Positions 19,157 through 28,675 of a stretch of DNA of 33,060 nt are shown here, one piece after another (positions within the stretch are counted from its first letter, which is position 1; each line of letters begins with the position of its first letter). The translations under genes were made by a program, and so were the position numbers. The notes below the pieces were generated by a model that searched no databases, had not been told where the DNA came from, and worked only from the letters and a program-made list of their open reading frames with translations. The stretch is from Planctomycetota bacterium (GTDB lineage: Bacteria > Planctomycetota > Phycisphaerae > Sedimentisphaerales > Anaerobacaceae): contig JAFNGF010000023.1 in NCBI GenBank assembly GCA_017885385.1, positions 1 to 33,060 of the forward strand, given 5' to 3'.

Positions 19157-20050
19157 TTAGTGCCTAAGCAATGTTCTTTTGATTCTTCTCAACGAGTTCA
19201 CCACCTGATATGCGCCAGTGACCTTCAGTTTGGACTTGAGCAGGCCATCATGCGGAGAAACAGCGAAACGCCCAATTTGCATAAGGTCTGTGGAGGTACT
19301 CACTGTAGCAGGCTCAATCGTGAAACCTAACCGATAGCCTGCCGCTTTAGCAGCATTACAGACCCTTGAGTTGCAAGCTCCATATGGATAGCTGATGCCG
19401 CAGACTTCGCAGCCGAGAATTTTCTCCAATGTATGCTTCGAGTCTTTCATTTCCTTTTCCAGACGAGCACCATCAATCTCAGTCAGATTGGTATGTGATA
19501 CGGCATGCGAAAGGACTTCAAAACCATCTTTCGCAACTTCGGCGATTTGTCTCTCGCTCATAACAGCGTCAAATCTATCGGGCTGGCCATCGCGCATTTC
19601 CCATCTGGGTAATTGAGCGAGCTGACCGGTCGGGACGAAAACCGTAGCGGTAAGGCCGTGACTCTTGAGCACAGGTATCGCATTTTCCAAAACACTGATA
19701 AAAGCGTCATCAAATGTGATGGCGACTACCGGTCTCTCCCCGTCTGTAGCAGCCTCTATGATTTGCGACGCCTTCACCACAATGCAGCTTCCTGCTAAAT
19801 AAACCATTTGTCTTTCAAATCCCTGAGCATCTTCGTCTCTAACGCCGTGATAGTATAAAACGACCCGACGCGGTTGGGTTTGACAGATTGACAGGAATAA
19901 AGAATATATGACCGCTGAAATCAATTCCAGAACTTCAACTATATGCCTGAACACAGTCGATTCTTGCACCGCAGCCCTAATGTTCGACGCCAAAGGCGCA
20001 AAACTTAAAGGCTGCCCAACTTTGTTGACTTTTCCCCTCTGCGTAACCAC
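19157..20050 (-). CDS. Polysaccharide deacetylase (CE4/NodB domain)
   Basis: VVLYYHGV, AITFDDAFISVLENAIPVL, EVLSHAVSHTNL, GISYPYGACNSRV: CE4 metal-binding TFDD and SHxxxH motifs. ATG start gives a 74-nt overlap with the upstream GT; a downstream GTG/TTG start is possible. Confidence 0.87.
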   Translation of the reverse strand: MVTQRGKVNKVGQPLSFAPLASNIRAAVQESTVFRHIVEVLELISAVIYSLFLSICQTQPRRVVLYYHGVRDEDAQGFERQMVYLAGSCIVVKASQIIEAATDGERPVVAITFDDAFISVLENAIPVLKSHGLTATVFVPTGQLAQLPRWEMRDGQPDRFDAVMSERQIAEVAKDGFEVLSHAVSHTNLTEIDGARLEKEMKDSKHTLEKILGCEVCGISYPYGACNSRVCNAAKAAGYRLGFTIEPATVSTSTDLMQIGRFAVSPHDGLLKSKLKVTGAYQVVNSLRRIKRTLLRH

Positions 20051-20927
20051 TATCCTTGCCAGTTATATTTCTCATAAACTTCGTAATAGTCCAGATGCCC
20101 CAGCGTACTCCGAACGAAACAGCCAGCGTAAATCGAGCAATAAAACATTGAATAGGTCCCTTATGTTTCTTAAAAAACAGCAACAAGCTTTTCGTGAACC
20201 GAATAAACATTTTAAGTGCACTTTGGCACGTACTGTGTCCACCACCATCGACGTGAGTTATCCCGGCACCGGGCCAGAATACAATCTTCCAGCCATCTCT
20301 GGAAAAGCGGTAGCACCAGTCGGTTTCTTCGAAGTACAGAAAATAGTCCTCGTCCAATAACCCGACCTGACGAATAGCTTCGGACCGCACAAGCATAAAC
20401 ATCCCGGAGACGACATCTACCTCGCGTTCGCTGTCGCGCCGCCACCAAAGCATTGCTTCGCGGCCGAAAAAATGATTGTATTTAAAAGCCTGTGCCAAGC
20501 CGGAGCAGTTCAGGAAAAGATTAAGCAAGCTGGGGAAACGGAAACAGGTCATTTGCACATTGTCTGAACTTTCTCTGACCTGGCAGCCGACAACTGCAGC
20601 CTTCGGGTGCTCGTCCGCGTACCTGGCAGCCTTTTCCACGGCTGCATCGTGAATAACCACATCGCTGTTCAGGGCCAAAACGTATCTGCCTTTGGCTGCC
20701 TCGATTCCCTTATTGATGCCAGCTGCATAGCCACGGTTAATATGTTCAACAATAAGCGTTACCTTAGGGAACCTGGATCTTACCATTTCGGCAGACCCAT
20801 CAGATGAGGCATTATCAACGACGATAATCTCATAATCCGTATTCCCTGCCTCTCTGTATATAGACTCGATACACCTTTGAAGGTCATGTTTTGTATTAAA
20901 ATTAACTATGATTACCGACACATTCAT
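19977..20927 (-). CDS. Glycosyltransferase family 2
   Basis: VSVIIVNFNTKHDLQRCIESIYRE, EIIVVDNASSDGSAEMV, NRGYAAGINKGIEAAKGRYVLALNSDV, GLLDEDYFLYFEETDWCYR: GT2 rhamnosyltransferase-like. Confidence 0.93.
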   Translation of the reverse strand: MNVSVIIVNFNTKHDLQRCIESIYREAGNTDYEIIVVDNASSDGSAEMVRSRFPKVTLIVEHINRGYAAGINKGIEAAKGRYVLALNSDVVIHDAAVEKAARYADEHPKAAVVGCQVRESSDNVQMTCFRFPSLLNLFLNCSGLAQAFKYNHFFGREAMLWWRRDSEREVDVVSGMFMLVRSEAIRQVGLLDEDYFLYFEETDWCYRFSRDGWKIVFWPGAGITHVDGGGHSTCQSALKMFIRFTKSLLLFFKKHKGPIQCFIARFTLAVSFGVRWGIWTITKFMRNITGKDSGYAEGKSQQSWAAFKFCAFGVEH

Positions 20928-21591
20928 TGATTCTGCTGCTCTTTCGACAACTTCGTAATTGTGAGTACGTTAATACCGTCATTCCATTTGCTTTGGCTGT
21001 TGCCAAGGCAATCCGAGTAGATTCAAGGACGAGTTTTTCTGTGTTTTTATCAGAACGATCGAAATCATGCGCCAATGAGACTACACCACCTGCTCGCTTT
21101 GCAGCAAGTGCGATTCTTTCCGAGCAGCGCTCCATCTTTAGTGTATCTCCGAGGTCAACCGACCAATACACAATCGACACACGGCATAACAACAGGTACA
21201 ATAGACTTATTATGTTCAGCCTCCCGTTAGGCGGGCGGAACGGATACTTACCACGCTTGGTTTCCATCGCTGCATCTATGGCTTGCCAGCCTCTCTTTAT
21301 ATCCTTTACGGTTCGCAATGGCGAGACCCTCCAGTAGTCCAAATGATCGTAACCGTGTGAGCAAATATCATGGCCTTCTGTTGCGATCCGCTGCACGATT
21401 TCTTCCCGTCCGGCAATTCTCCTGCCAAGAAGAAAAAACGTTGCCTTCGCGTTGTGCTCTGCAAGCAAATCCATAATTGCCGGCGTCAACCTGCTGCCTG
21501 GGCCATCATCAAAAGTCAACACGAGAGAATTGGACTTTACAGCCTTTCGTTTAAGCAATATTCGAGACATCTTGCCGTATATGAAAGGCAC
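20902..21591 (-). CDS. Polysaccharide deacetylase (CE4/NodB domain)
   Basis: LVLTFDDGPGSRLTPAIMDLLAEHNAKATFFLLGRRI, HDICSHGYDHLDYW, FRPPNGRLN, VVSLAHDFD. Confidence 0.92.
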   Translation of the reverse strand: MPFIYGKMSRILLKRKAVKSNSLVLTFDDGPGSRLTPAIMDLLAEHNAKATFFLLGRRIAGREEIVQRIATEGHDICSHGYDHLDYWRVSPLRTVKDIKRGWQAIDAAMETKRGKYPFRPPNGRLNIISLLYLLLCRVSIVYWSVDLGDTLKMERCSERIALAAKRAGGVVSLAHDFDRSDKNTEKLVLESTRIALATAKANGMTVLTYSQLRSCRKSSRINECVGNHS

Positions 21592-21666
21592 ACCCGCATA
21601 GAGGAATAAGGCAGAGAAGAGTGCAAAGCTGGCCCATATAAAAATAATCTGGTATCACCTCCCAAC

Positions 21667-22881
21667 TCAACGTTTTCTATCTACACTTTTGACCTGCAGT
21701 AAATCACGCCAGCGTCGTTTTACCCAGCCTGCCAAGCCTGTTTTGCTCAAAAGATACTTCATACTTGCATCTATGCTCATCATAAATGTTCGAACCATAT
21801 TGATGAAGATTGGGTACGGCCTCGGCGCAAAAATGTGAACGGAGGCTTCCTGCCATTGCTTATTACCATAACTGCGTTTGTAGTCAGCATCACCGAAACC
21901 AAAGTCAACAAACTCAGTATCCAGATCAGCGCAAATGTCTTCCAATACTCTGATAAACAACACTGTTCCAAGCTCAAGGCTGCTCCATTCGGGGTCAAAC
22001 CCGATCTGTTCCAACATATATTGCTTGCCATACTGCTGACCAACCTGAAAAGCGCCAGGTTCTCCGTTTATATAAAGCACCGACATACGAAGCCAACCTT
22101 GCCTTGCCGCAGTTGTCAAAAGAACGCGTGTCCGTGGATTATCAGTAAAACCAGAATCCAGTCCGTGTTGATAGGTTAAGCAAGAAATCTGAGAAGCAGC
22201 CTTTATTGCTTCATCTAAATCATCTTCTTCAGTGTAGGTAATTATCCTGACCTGATTTCGATATTCTTTATCAAGTTTACTAATGTATCGTTTTAAGTTA
22301 CCCCTGTGTTTTTTTGAACGCGCCTGATAAAACCCTTCAAGGTTTTCAGGTACTGACATCGACCAATGATTTTCAACCTTTGGAAAATAACCGCGGATCA
22401 AAACACCAGGCAACTTTCTGGAGATGTGAAAAATGCAGGAATCTGTTCTTATGTGATTGAAGAAGATTACATCAACCTGTCGCTGACGTAAAACCTTCAT
22501 TAATTCCTGAATCAGCAGCACACTGACGTCTCCGTCCGGCTGGCCGAGGATGCCGCCGTGTACCACCGTCATACAGCGGAGTTTCGGTTTTAGGATTGTC
22601 TTATATCCTACCCGCAAGGGGATGGCGTGCATCTCCAGCCGGCCTACGACCATGGCCCGAGGCTGGTCGTTTTGTTTGGCGAGAATGACATAGGGCTGCA
22701 CACTGTCATCGCTCGACTCAATTACAGAAAGGAATCTGTCGATATCCGCATTGATGACCGGATAGGGTTCTCTATCCTGCATTTGTTCCCACACCGGGCG
22801 AATGGCTTCTATGTCTTCCGGACTCCTCGCGACAACCACATCCCAGTCGTTGCAACAATACTTGCAGCACATCTCTGCCAT
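21667..22881 (-). CDS. GNAT-fold acetyltransferase, CelD/BioF2-like
   Basis: WDVVVARSPEDIEAIRPVWEQM, YQARSKKHRGNLKRYISKLD, MSVLYINGEPGAFQVGQQYGKQYMLEQIGFDPEWSSLELGTVLFIRVLEDI. Start set at ATG 22881; the ORF-track start overlaps the upstream gene. Confidence 0.8.
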   Translation of the reverse strand: MAEMCCKYCCNDWDVVVARSPEDIEAIRPVWEQMQDREPYPVINADIDRFLSVIESSDDSVQPYVILAKQNDQPRAMVVGRLEMHAIPLRVGYKTILKPKLRCMTVVHGGILGQPDGDVSVLLIQELMKVLRQRQVDVIFFNHIRTDSCIFHISRKLPGVLIRGYFPKVENHWSMSVPENLEGFYQARSKKHRGNLKRYISKLDKEYRNQVRIITYTEEDDLDEAIKAASQISCLTYQHGLDSGFTDNPRTRVLLTTAARQGWLRMSVLYINGEPGAFQVGQQYGKQYMLEQIGFDPEWSSLELGTVLFIRVLEDICADLDTEFVDFGFGDADYKRSYGNKQWQEASVHIFAPRPYPIFINMVRTFMMSIDASMKYLLSKTGLAGWVKRRWRDLLQVKSVDRKR

Positions 22882-22909
22882 GTAACTTACCTCATGACAC
22901 GGTGTCGCC

Positions 22910-24244
22910 CTAGCGACAGGAAAGGAATTCCGCATAGCGGACAGAATCATTAACCTTCGTAGCTGAGCTGAACTCGCTCCCCGCAAGATTAGGCAGTGAG
23001 CCGATCATTCCGAGGATGCTATAGAAAAGCTGGGTAGGTGGCCCAAAGAAACTGACCGACGTCCAAACCACTGCTACGGAAACCACCATGCTGCCAAAAG
23101 ACCAGCACAATGATCTTAGTTCACGATCCGCAGATCTCTTGTACAGAGATACAATCCCGCGCAATGCTACTGCGAGCACACCGCAAAGCATTATCACACC
23201 GAGAATACCATATTCGACTCCTGCAACAAGGTACTGGTTTGTTATGTCCGTGATACCCATACCAAGTTCACCGCCCCAGTCTGGATCCCTACCTCCGTAA
23301 CCGATTAACCACCACTCGCCAAGATGTTCAATTGCAAGGTCGATGAGTTTTGCACGGTGCCATCCGCTACCCCCGAGAGGATCCATGTAGGAAAAAAAAA
23401 TATGGTAAAACGGCCTGTTACTGGCCGCTGCAACTAGTATGCATGAAAGCCCGAGGCCTATAAGTGCTGGTTTGATCCAGGCGGGGTGTTTTTCCATCGC
23501 AAGGCAGAGAATCGCCACTATCACCATCATCCATGGACCACTGGACATACTGCTTAGGGCGCCGATGAAAACCACCACTGAAACAATATATGCCCAGACC
23601 TGCCACCGATTCTTCTGGCAGCGTAAGTAATAAACTAACGGCAAAAACATGACAAGACAAGACCCGAATAAAATAGAATGGTTAAACGGCCCCACAGCGC
23701 GGGTAAATCCCCACCTGGGGTTGTAACTCGTTATATGTATAAACGCTGGCGAATTTCCACACAGTAGAGTGAAAGGCCGCCACCCGGTCGCGGATTCAGC
23801 CATACCTAAGACTGCCAGAGGAACCAGAGTGACAGCTATGCACTTAATAGTAGTCACAAACGCCGACCGATCTATAACCGTGAATCGGGCTACCATATAC
23901 GCGCACCAAGTGTCCAGCAAGAACCCGCTTCTGTTTTCCAGAGATTCAGACAGAGGCCTGGTAATTAAATACGTGCCTACATATACGACCATGCTAAGCG
24001 TAACCCACGTGTCCAACCGAGACCAGACAAATCTACTTCGGATTTGGCTGTCAGCCAAACACCGCAGAAGCAGTGCTGAGGTTACAATCCGCGCCGCTGT
24101 TATGTCTATAGTACCTACACTTACTATTAGATAATTGGGATACCATAACAATGTTGCGATATATACCGCCAAGGCATAATGCGGGCGTAACGTTAAGGCC
24201 AGCATAGCAAGAATGCTTGCAATTGTTAAAGTTACACCTTCCAT
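22910..24244 (-). CDS. O-antigen ligase/polymerase-like integral membrane protein (Wzy/EpsE-like)
   Basis: Multi-TM throughout with a large loop containing FNHSILFGSCLVMFLPLVYYL, ALSSMSSGPWMMV, WWLIGYGGRDPDWG, NQYLVAGVEYGILGVI: Wzy_C/O-antigen ligase pattern. Confidence 0.83.
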   Translation of the reverse strand: MEGVTLTIASILAMLALTLRPHYALAVYIATLLWYPNYLIVSVGTIDITAARIVTSALLLRCLADSQIRSRFVWSRLDTWVTLSMVVYVGTYLITRPLSESLENRSGFLLDTWCAYMVARFTVIDRSAFVTTIKCIAVTLVPLAVLGMAESATGWRPFTLLCGNSPAFIHITSYNPRWGFTRAVGPFNHSILFGSCLVMFLPLVYYLRCQKNRWQVWAYIVSVVVFIGALSSMSSGPWMMVIVAILCLAMEKHPAWIKPALIGLGLSCILVAAASNRPFYHIFFSYMDPLGGSGWHRAKLIDLAIEHLGEWWLIGYGGRDPDWGGELGMGITDITNQYLVAGVEYGILGVIMLCGVLAVALRGIVSLYKRSADRELRSLCWSFGSMVVSVAVVWTSVSFFGPPTQLFYSILGMIGSLPNLAGSEFSSATKVNDSVRYAEFLSCR

Positions 24245-24250
24245 AACGAC

Positions 24251-25507
24251 TTAGTTGCTCCCGCGTTTACCACGATGGGCAGTTTGGGGTCTCATCCATC
24301 CGCGCAGGATAATCCGCCTCAAAGTCCCTCCTAATGACTGAACCTTTTCCACCAGTGACAACTCTTGCCAGTTTCGATACAGAGAGAAACCATGGTAGCA
24401 TGGAACAGGTAACCCCATCATTCGCATCATCATCAGTCGCCCGAACAAATGCCGCCTTCGACTAAGAAGCGACTTCTGCGATTGAACCAGAACATCAGCA
24501 TTCTGCCTTGCTGCTACGACATACCCAGCACGAATTGCTTTCGCCAAAGTTTCTTTACCCCTTTCAGTGCGGACTAATATCAGTGACCAACCGGGGTCGG
24601 ACGGGGCTATGTTTCTATACCATGGATCTCCACATGCGATGTCCGCAAATTCACCGGTGGCGTCTGCGCACAAGCGGCACCTGAACTGTCCATACTTGTT
24701 CAAGACACCACCCCAGGACTCGTCGTAGCTCATCTGGCGGACTTCGCCATTGCCGCCCTTAATCTTTGCTGTAGTCATACCGGGCCAACCGCAGCCGCGA
24801 TATCTAAGCTCCCCTACCTGCTCAGGTTTTACGCCGAGAATGGCAAGTAGCTTGTATGTTCCCGCGGTGGTTGGGGTCCCGGCACAGAAAATGCTGATAG
24901 CCAAGCCAACCTTACAATTGAGGCTGGGGTTAACCGCTTGAGATTTGCGAAGCGCGACCACATCGCAAGGCTTACCAATAAACACGCAGGGTGAGTCGGA
25001 TTCTTCGATCCAGTTCAGTTTCTCACATGGTGCTGCAGGCGAATAACGTGAACCCGTGTACTTTAGAAGCTCTGCTTTAGTTCTGCTAAATGCCGGAACA
25101 TTTCGCAGGGGGGCTTCCAGTTTGGTGCCTATGTGGAGCACACCGGCAAAGTTTTCTTTCTCCAGGCAAAATAAGGCCAGCGCCGTAGCAGCTCCACCTG
25201 AAGAACCCTCAAAGCGAATTTCAGAATCGGCAGCATAACCCTCCCATATCTCAAGTAGCGGTCCCCATGCCCTTCGGAGTTGAGGTATTGTGCCGTTGTT
25301 AAAGGGCTGATGAGACAACTTGATTCCAGGACAAACTTCAACACACTTGCCGCACTTTTGGCATGCCGCCAAATCGACCACAGGTCGAAGACCTTGATCT
25401 GGTATGTCGACCAACCGTATATTGTTTTCAGGGCACGTGGCTACACAGGCCCCACAACCTGTGCAAAGCCGCCAAGCAACAATTTGGTCAACCCGTTTGA
25501 AAATCAT
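24251..25507 (-). CDS. Coenzyme F420 hydrogenase beta-subunit (FrhB)-like ferredoxin-domain protein
   Basis: Two 4Fe-4S motifs: CTGCGACVATCPENN and CQKCGKCVEVCPG; FEGSSGGAATALALFCLE; CVFIGKPCDVVALRK; CRLCADATGEFADIACGDPW. Confidence 0.9.
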   Translation of the reverse strand: MIFKRVDQIVAWRLCTGCGACVATCPENNIRLVDIPDQGLRPVVDLAACQKCGKCVEVCPGIKLSHQPFNNGTIPQLRRAWGPLLEIWEGYAADSEIRFEGSSGGAATALALFCLEKENFAGVLHIGTKLEAPLRNVPAFSRTKAELLKYTGSRYSPAAPCEKLNWIEESDSPCVFIGKPCDVVALRKSQAVNPSLNCKVGLAISIFCAGTPTTAGTYKLLAILGVKPEQVGELRYRGCGWPGMTTAKIKGGNGEVRQMSYDESWGGVLNKYGQFRCRLCADATGEFADIACGDPWYRNIAPSDPGWSLILVRTERGKETLAKAIRAGYVVAARQNADVLVQSQKSLLSRRRHLFGRLMMMRMMGLPVPCYHGFSLYRNWQELSLVEKVQSLGGTLRRIILRGWMRPQTAHRGKRGSN

Positions 25508-25540
25508 TCCTCATTCCTGTCGTCCATAGGTTGCAAAAAA

Positions 25541-25766
25541 TCAGTCAAGGTCAAAGGAGCAATATCTACCGATTTTCGTAAACGGGGCAATGCAATGAGG
25601 GTCGAAGCAACCGCCGTAGCTATACAGCCCAACTTCGATATGATGATAATCCAAGAATATCCGACGGAGTGTTTGTGATAGCATTTGCCCCCCCCTCGAA
25701 CTTTTCAACGATACGCAGTATTGCATTTCTTAAGCTCCTCCTTTTGATTGCGTAGAGTTTATACAA
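25541..25766 (-). pseudogene. Frameshifted, C-terminally truncated remnant of a hexapeptide-repeat acyltransferase (CatB/WbbJ-like)
   Basis: Two frames join at a G8 tract (C8 on +, 25688-25695): LYKLYAIKRRSLRNAILRIVEKFEGG in one, QMLSQTLRRIFLDYHHIEVGLYSYGGCFDPHCIAPFTKIGRYCSF in the other, then stop at 25541. Confidence 0.65.
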
Positions 25767-25770
25767 GAGA

Positions 25771-27078
25771 TTAGACAGTATTGTTACGCTGGCTACCGTT
25801 TGAATTGTTGAATATGTCAAGTATATTTTCTTTTACCCGCGGCATGATGTGCTCTAACCGATTGCGAATTTGGCTTCTTCGTTTGAAGACTGATTCGACC
25901 TTCTCGAGCACCTCTTTCTCGTCGCAATTGCGTGTATCTGCCACGCAATCTCCCAACCCGATGCTTTCAAACACGCCTTCAAACTTCTTGCTGTAGGCCA
26001 AGCCTACAGTTGGTATATTTTGGGAAATCGCCGCTATGCAGGCGTGCATACGCGAACCGATAAAAAAGTCACATAAGCCTATAATGTATTTGATTTCGTT
26101 GTGATTATATTTGCCGTCTACTAACAGCATCCGTTTCTGATATGTGTCTCTGGTCAGCTCGTATGTCTTCCTGCATGCCTTAGGGTCGCTTTCAACTTCC
26201 CATCCCCTTGGTGGGAATACGTGCGGAACTAAAATAATAACCGCCTTTTTTTCGTCCACGAACAAATCAATAATCTTGTGGATCAGACCCCGATAGTCGG
26301 TTTTCAGACCAAACATATTGTCTTTTGTATAGCCGCCATTGAAAAGTAGCCCGCTTATGTTCAGTCCCACCAGAGTAGTATTTCCGTTCTTTGCCTTTGG
26401 TAGCAGAGTGGTGTCAAAATTATCCGGTTTTCGGGAATCCAAAATAAAGGCAATGTCCGGGGCAAATCTGACTTTTCTGGAATTCGTATCAATATTCAAT
26501 ACATTTTTTAAGTATTCGATGCCTGCGTGGTCCCTTGAATAAACCAGGTTTGCGTGTTTAAGGACATATCTTGCCATCTTTTGGGTAAACGGTCTTTTAA
26601 ATGGGCCGTATGTCTGCGGCAAAAGGACCAGCTTCTTTCCCAATAGGATAACAAGCCACTTACACAAAAATACCAGAAAGAACCTTCGAAAACCGTAGAT
26701 GTCACTGAAACTGTCGCCCCCTGTTATGTCTGCAACAAGGTCCGTCTCAAATAGTAATCTGAAATACTTATTATGATTCGCTACATACTCTCTCATCCTC
26801 AACCCGGGCAATATCTTCAAAAGCAAACCATAAAAGACAAACTTCAGAAAATGATAAGGCAAAAAGACGTTCTTACAGAACCTTATAGGAAGTATCCGGA
26901 CCGATGTTTCCCTTCCCATTAGCGACAGGTGGTGCTCGCCGGGAACATACCCAGCGCCGAGCAAAGTGACTTCGGCATCTGGCCAGCGGTGCAAGATGAT
27001 CTTAACGGCAGATTCGGCCAGGGCACTCACGCCGAGATTACCCGTCTCGAAGGAAGCACCAAGCAGACATATTTTCAT
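25771..27078 (-). CDS. Polysaccharide pyruvyl transferase family protein (WcaK/CsaB-like)
   Basis: MKICLLGASFETGNLGVSALAESAVKIIL, TGGDSFSDIYG, LLPQTYGPFK, VYSRDHAGIEYL, FFIGSRMHACIAAISQNIPTVGLAYSKKFEGVFESIGL. Start set at 27078. Confidence 0.9.
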   Translation of the reverse strand: MKICLLGASFETGNLGVSALAESAVKIILHRWPDAEVTLLGAGYVPGEHHLSLMGRETSVRILPIRFCKNVFLPYHFLKFVFYGLLLKILPGLRMREYVANHNKYFRLLFETDLVADITGGDSFSDIYGFRRFFLVFLCKWLVILLGKKLVLLPQTYGPFKRPFTQKMARYVLKHANLVYSRDHAGIEYLKNVLNIDTNSRKVRFAPDIAFILDSRKPDNFDTTLLPKAKNGNTTLVGLNISGLLFNGGYTKDNMFGLKTDYRGLIHKIIDLFVDEKKAVIILVPHVFPPRGWEVESDPKACRKTYELTRDTYQKRMLLVDGKYNHNEIKYIIGLCDFFIGSRMHACIAAISQNIPTVGLAYSKKFEGVFESIGLGDCVADTRNCDEKEVLEKVESVFKRRSQIRNRLEHIMPRVKENILDIFNNSNGSQRNNTV

Positions 27079-27149
27079 ATTTTCTTCTTTTATCTTGCTT
27101 TTCTCAAGCATTCTTGATTCCATTTGGAGATTAACGATTCAATTTGGCT

Positions 27150-28646
27150 TCAGATCCTTTCTTGCTTTATTGGAAGCAGCCCAGTAAGGCGTTTCAAGAC
27201 GAATACCCCCACTGTTGATATCCCAAGGAATACGGAAGCGCCAGCAACAAAGATAACCACAGGAGATTTTATCCCGACCACCCGCAGCACGCTGACAGCC
27301 ACCACTACCGGTAAGGCGAGCAACACGCCAGGAACATATTGCTGTAAGTAGCTAAGAAATTTAAGCTCTATGATACGGTTGCACCAAACAACTTGCATTG
27401 ACAAAGCAGCGAAATTAGCCATAACGACAACAACAGCTGCACCTAACAGTCCGAAGTGAAGAACAGCCGGGTAGATAAGCCCAACGATAATTACCGCACG
27501 TAGTGTAACAAATCGCCGGTGCAAATGGGGTTTGCCTACCGCGAAGTAGATTGATGCGAGGATAGCTCCTTCCGTCTGCGCCAGAATCTGAAGAGACAAG
27601 ATGCCAAGCGGAATGGTCACGGCAATATATACTGGGCCATAAGCCAATAGCAGTATCCCACTTGCACAACTGACTATAAATCCTACCAGAGGTACACCGA
27701 AGAGAGCTATTCCTCGAGTGATCTGAAGAACCGCTTGGCAAAGGAAGTTCTTATCATCTTGTTTTTCAGCAAAAACAGGAAGCAAAATAGGATATATTAC
27801 CTGTCCAAATATATCTATCGGTAAATAAGCAAGAGTAGCAGCCAAACTGTACATTCCCAACTGTTCTTCGGTAACAACCTTGCCAAGTACCAAGACATCT
27901 GCTCCAAAAGCTATCATAGTCAGAATCGGCAGGCCAAACATGCGGCGGGCAAAGGTTAGTAACTCGGCTAAAGACTCCCTATCTACGTTGAATCTTGGCA
28001 TAAAAGGAACCAATATATATGAGAACAAGCTCCGTATAGCAGACTCTGCCACAAAACCCACAACCAGCACCCAAACGTTTCGTACCACCAAAGCAAGACC
28101 GAGTGTGATAATAGTGCCTAAGATGCTGCTGCCTTGGCTTAGGAAAACTGCCCGGCCAAATTTATATTCTCTCTCAAGGACATGTGCACGAGGGCTGATA
28201 AGTCCTCTGAATAAGAGGGAAAGAAAACAGACCTGTAACAGAGTCAATAGTTCAGGCTTCCCGTAGAAAGAGCTGATCCACGGAACTGCGAGCATTGCGA
28301 TTGCAAAAAGACAAAATCCTCGAATCGCCTGCATCCACCACACAACATTTAGATACTCACGATTTGCACCACGTTTATTCTGGATAACTGATTCTTTTAG
28401 GCCGACCTCAGTGAACGCTTCAAAGGCCATAGTCACGAACATGATGATTGCCATCAGCCCAAATTGGTCAGGCGCCAGGATTCGCGTCAGAATCATGTAG
28501 CGTACGAACCTTGCTCCACGACCACTAATCATTCCGATGCACAACGCCATCGAAGCGCGGGCAATTTTGGCTCTGGGACCAGAACCCCGTATTCGCGCTA
28601 TTGTATCAGAGGTTACTTTGCTTATTGTGTTGGGCAAAACGAGCAC
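27150..28646 (-). CDS. Oligosaccharide flippase / polysaccharide transporter (Wzx, MOP superfamily)
   Basis: Multi-TM; RGARFVRYMILTRILAPDQFGLMAIIMFVTMAFEAFTEVGLKESVIQNK, characteristic Wzx N-terminus; 12+ hydrophobic segments. Start appears to be GTG at 28646. Confidence 0.9.
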   Translation of the reverse strand: MLVLPNTISKVTSDTIARIRGSGPRAKIARASMALCIGMISGRGARFVRYMILTRILAPDQFGLMAIIMFVTMAFEAFTEVGLKESVIQNKRGANREYLNVVWWMQAIRGFCLFAIAMLAVPWISSFYGKPELLTLLQVCFLSLLFRGLISPRAHVLEREYKFGRAVFLSQGSSILGTIITLGLALVVRNVWVLVVGFVAESAIRSLFSYILVPFMPRFNVDRESLAELLTFARRMFGLPILTMIAFGADVLVLGKVVTEEQLGMYSLAATLAYLPIDIFGQVIYPILLPVFAEKQDDKNFLCQAVLQITRGIALFGVPLVGFIVSCASGILLLAYGPVYIAVTIPLGILSLQILAQTEGAILASIYFAVGKPHLHRRFVTLRAVIIVGLIYPAVLHFGLLGAAVVVVMANFAALSMQVVWCNRIIELKFLSYLQQYVPGVLLALPVVVAVSVLRVVGIKSPVVIFVAGASVFLGISTVGVFVLKRLTGLLPIKQERI

Positions 28647-28675
28647 GCTCCAACCCGGGCAAACTCCGTCCCCGT

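Noticed and set aside
28640-28660. ops/RfaH-like element near the flippase start (minus strand GGTTGGAGCGTG)
   Set aside because: Only 9/12 match to GGCGGTAGCGTG and overlaps the putative start codon; likely chance.
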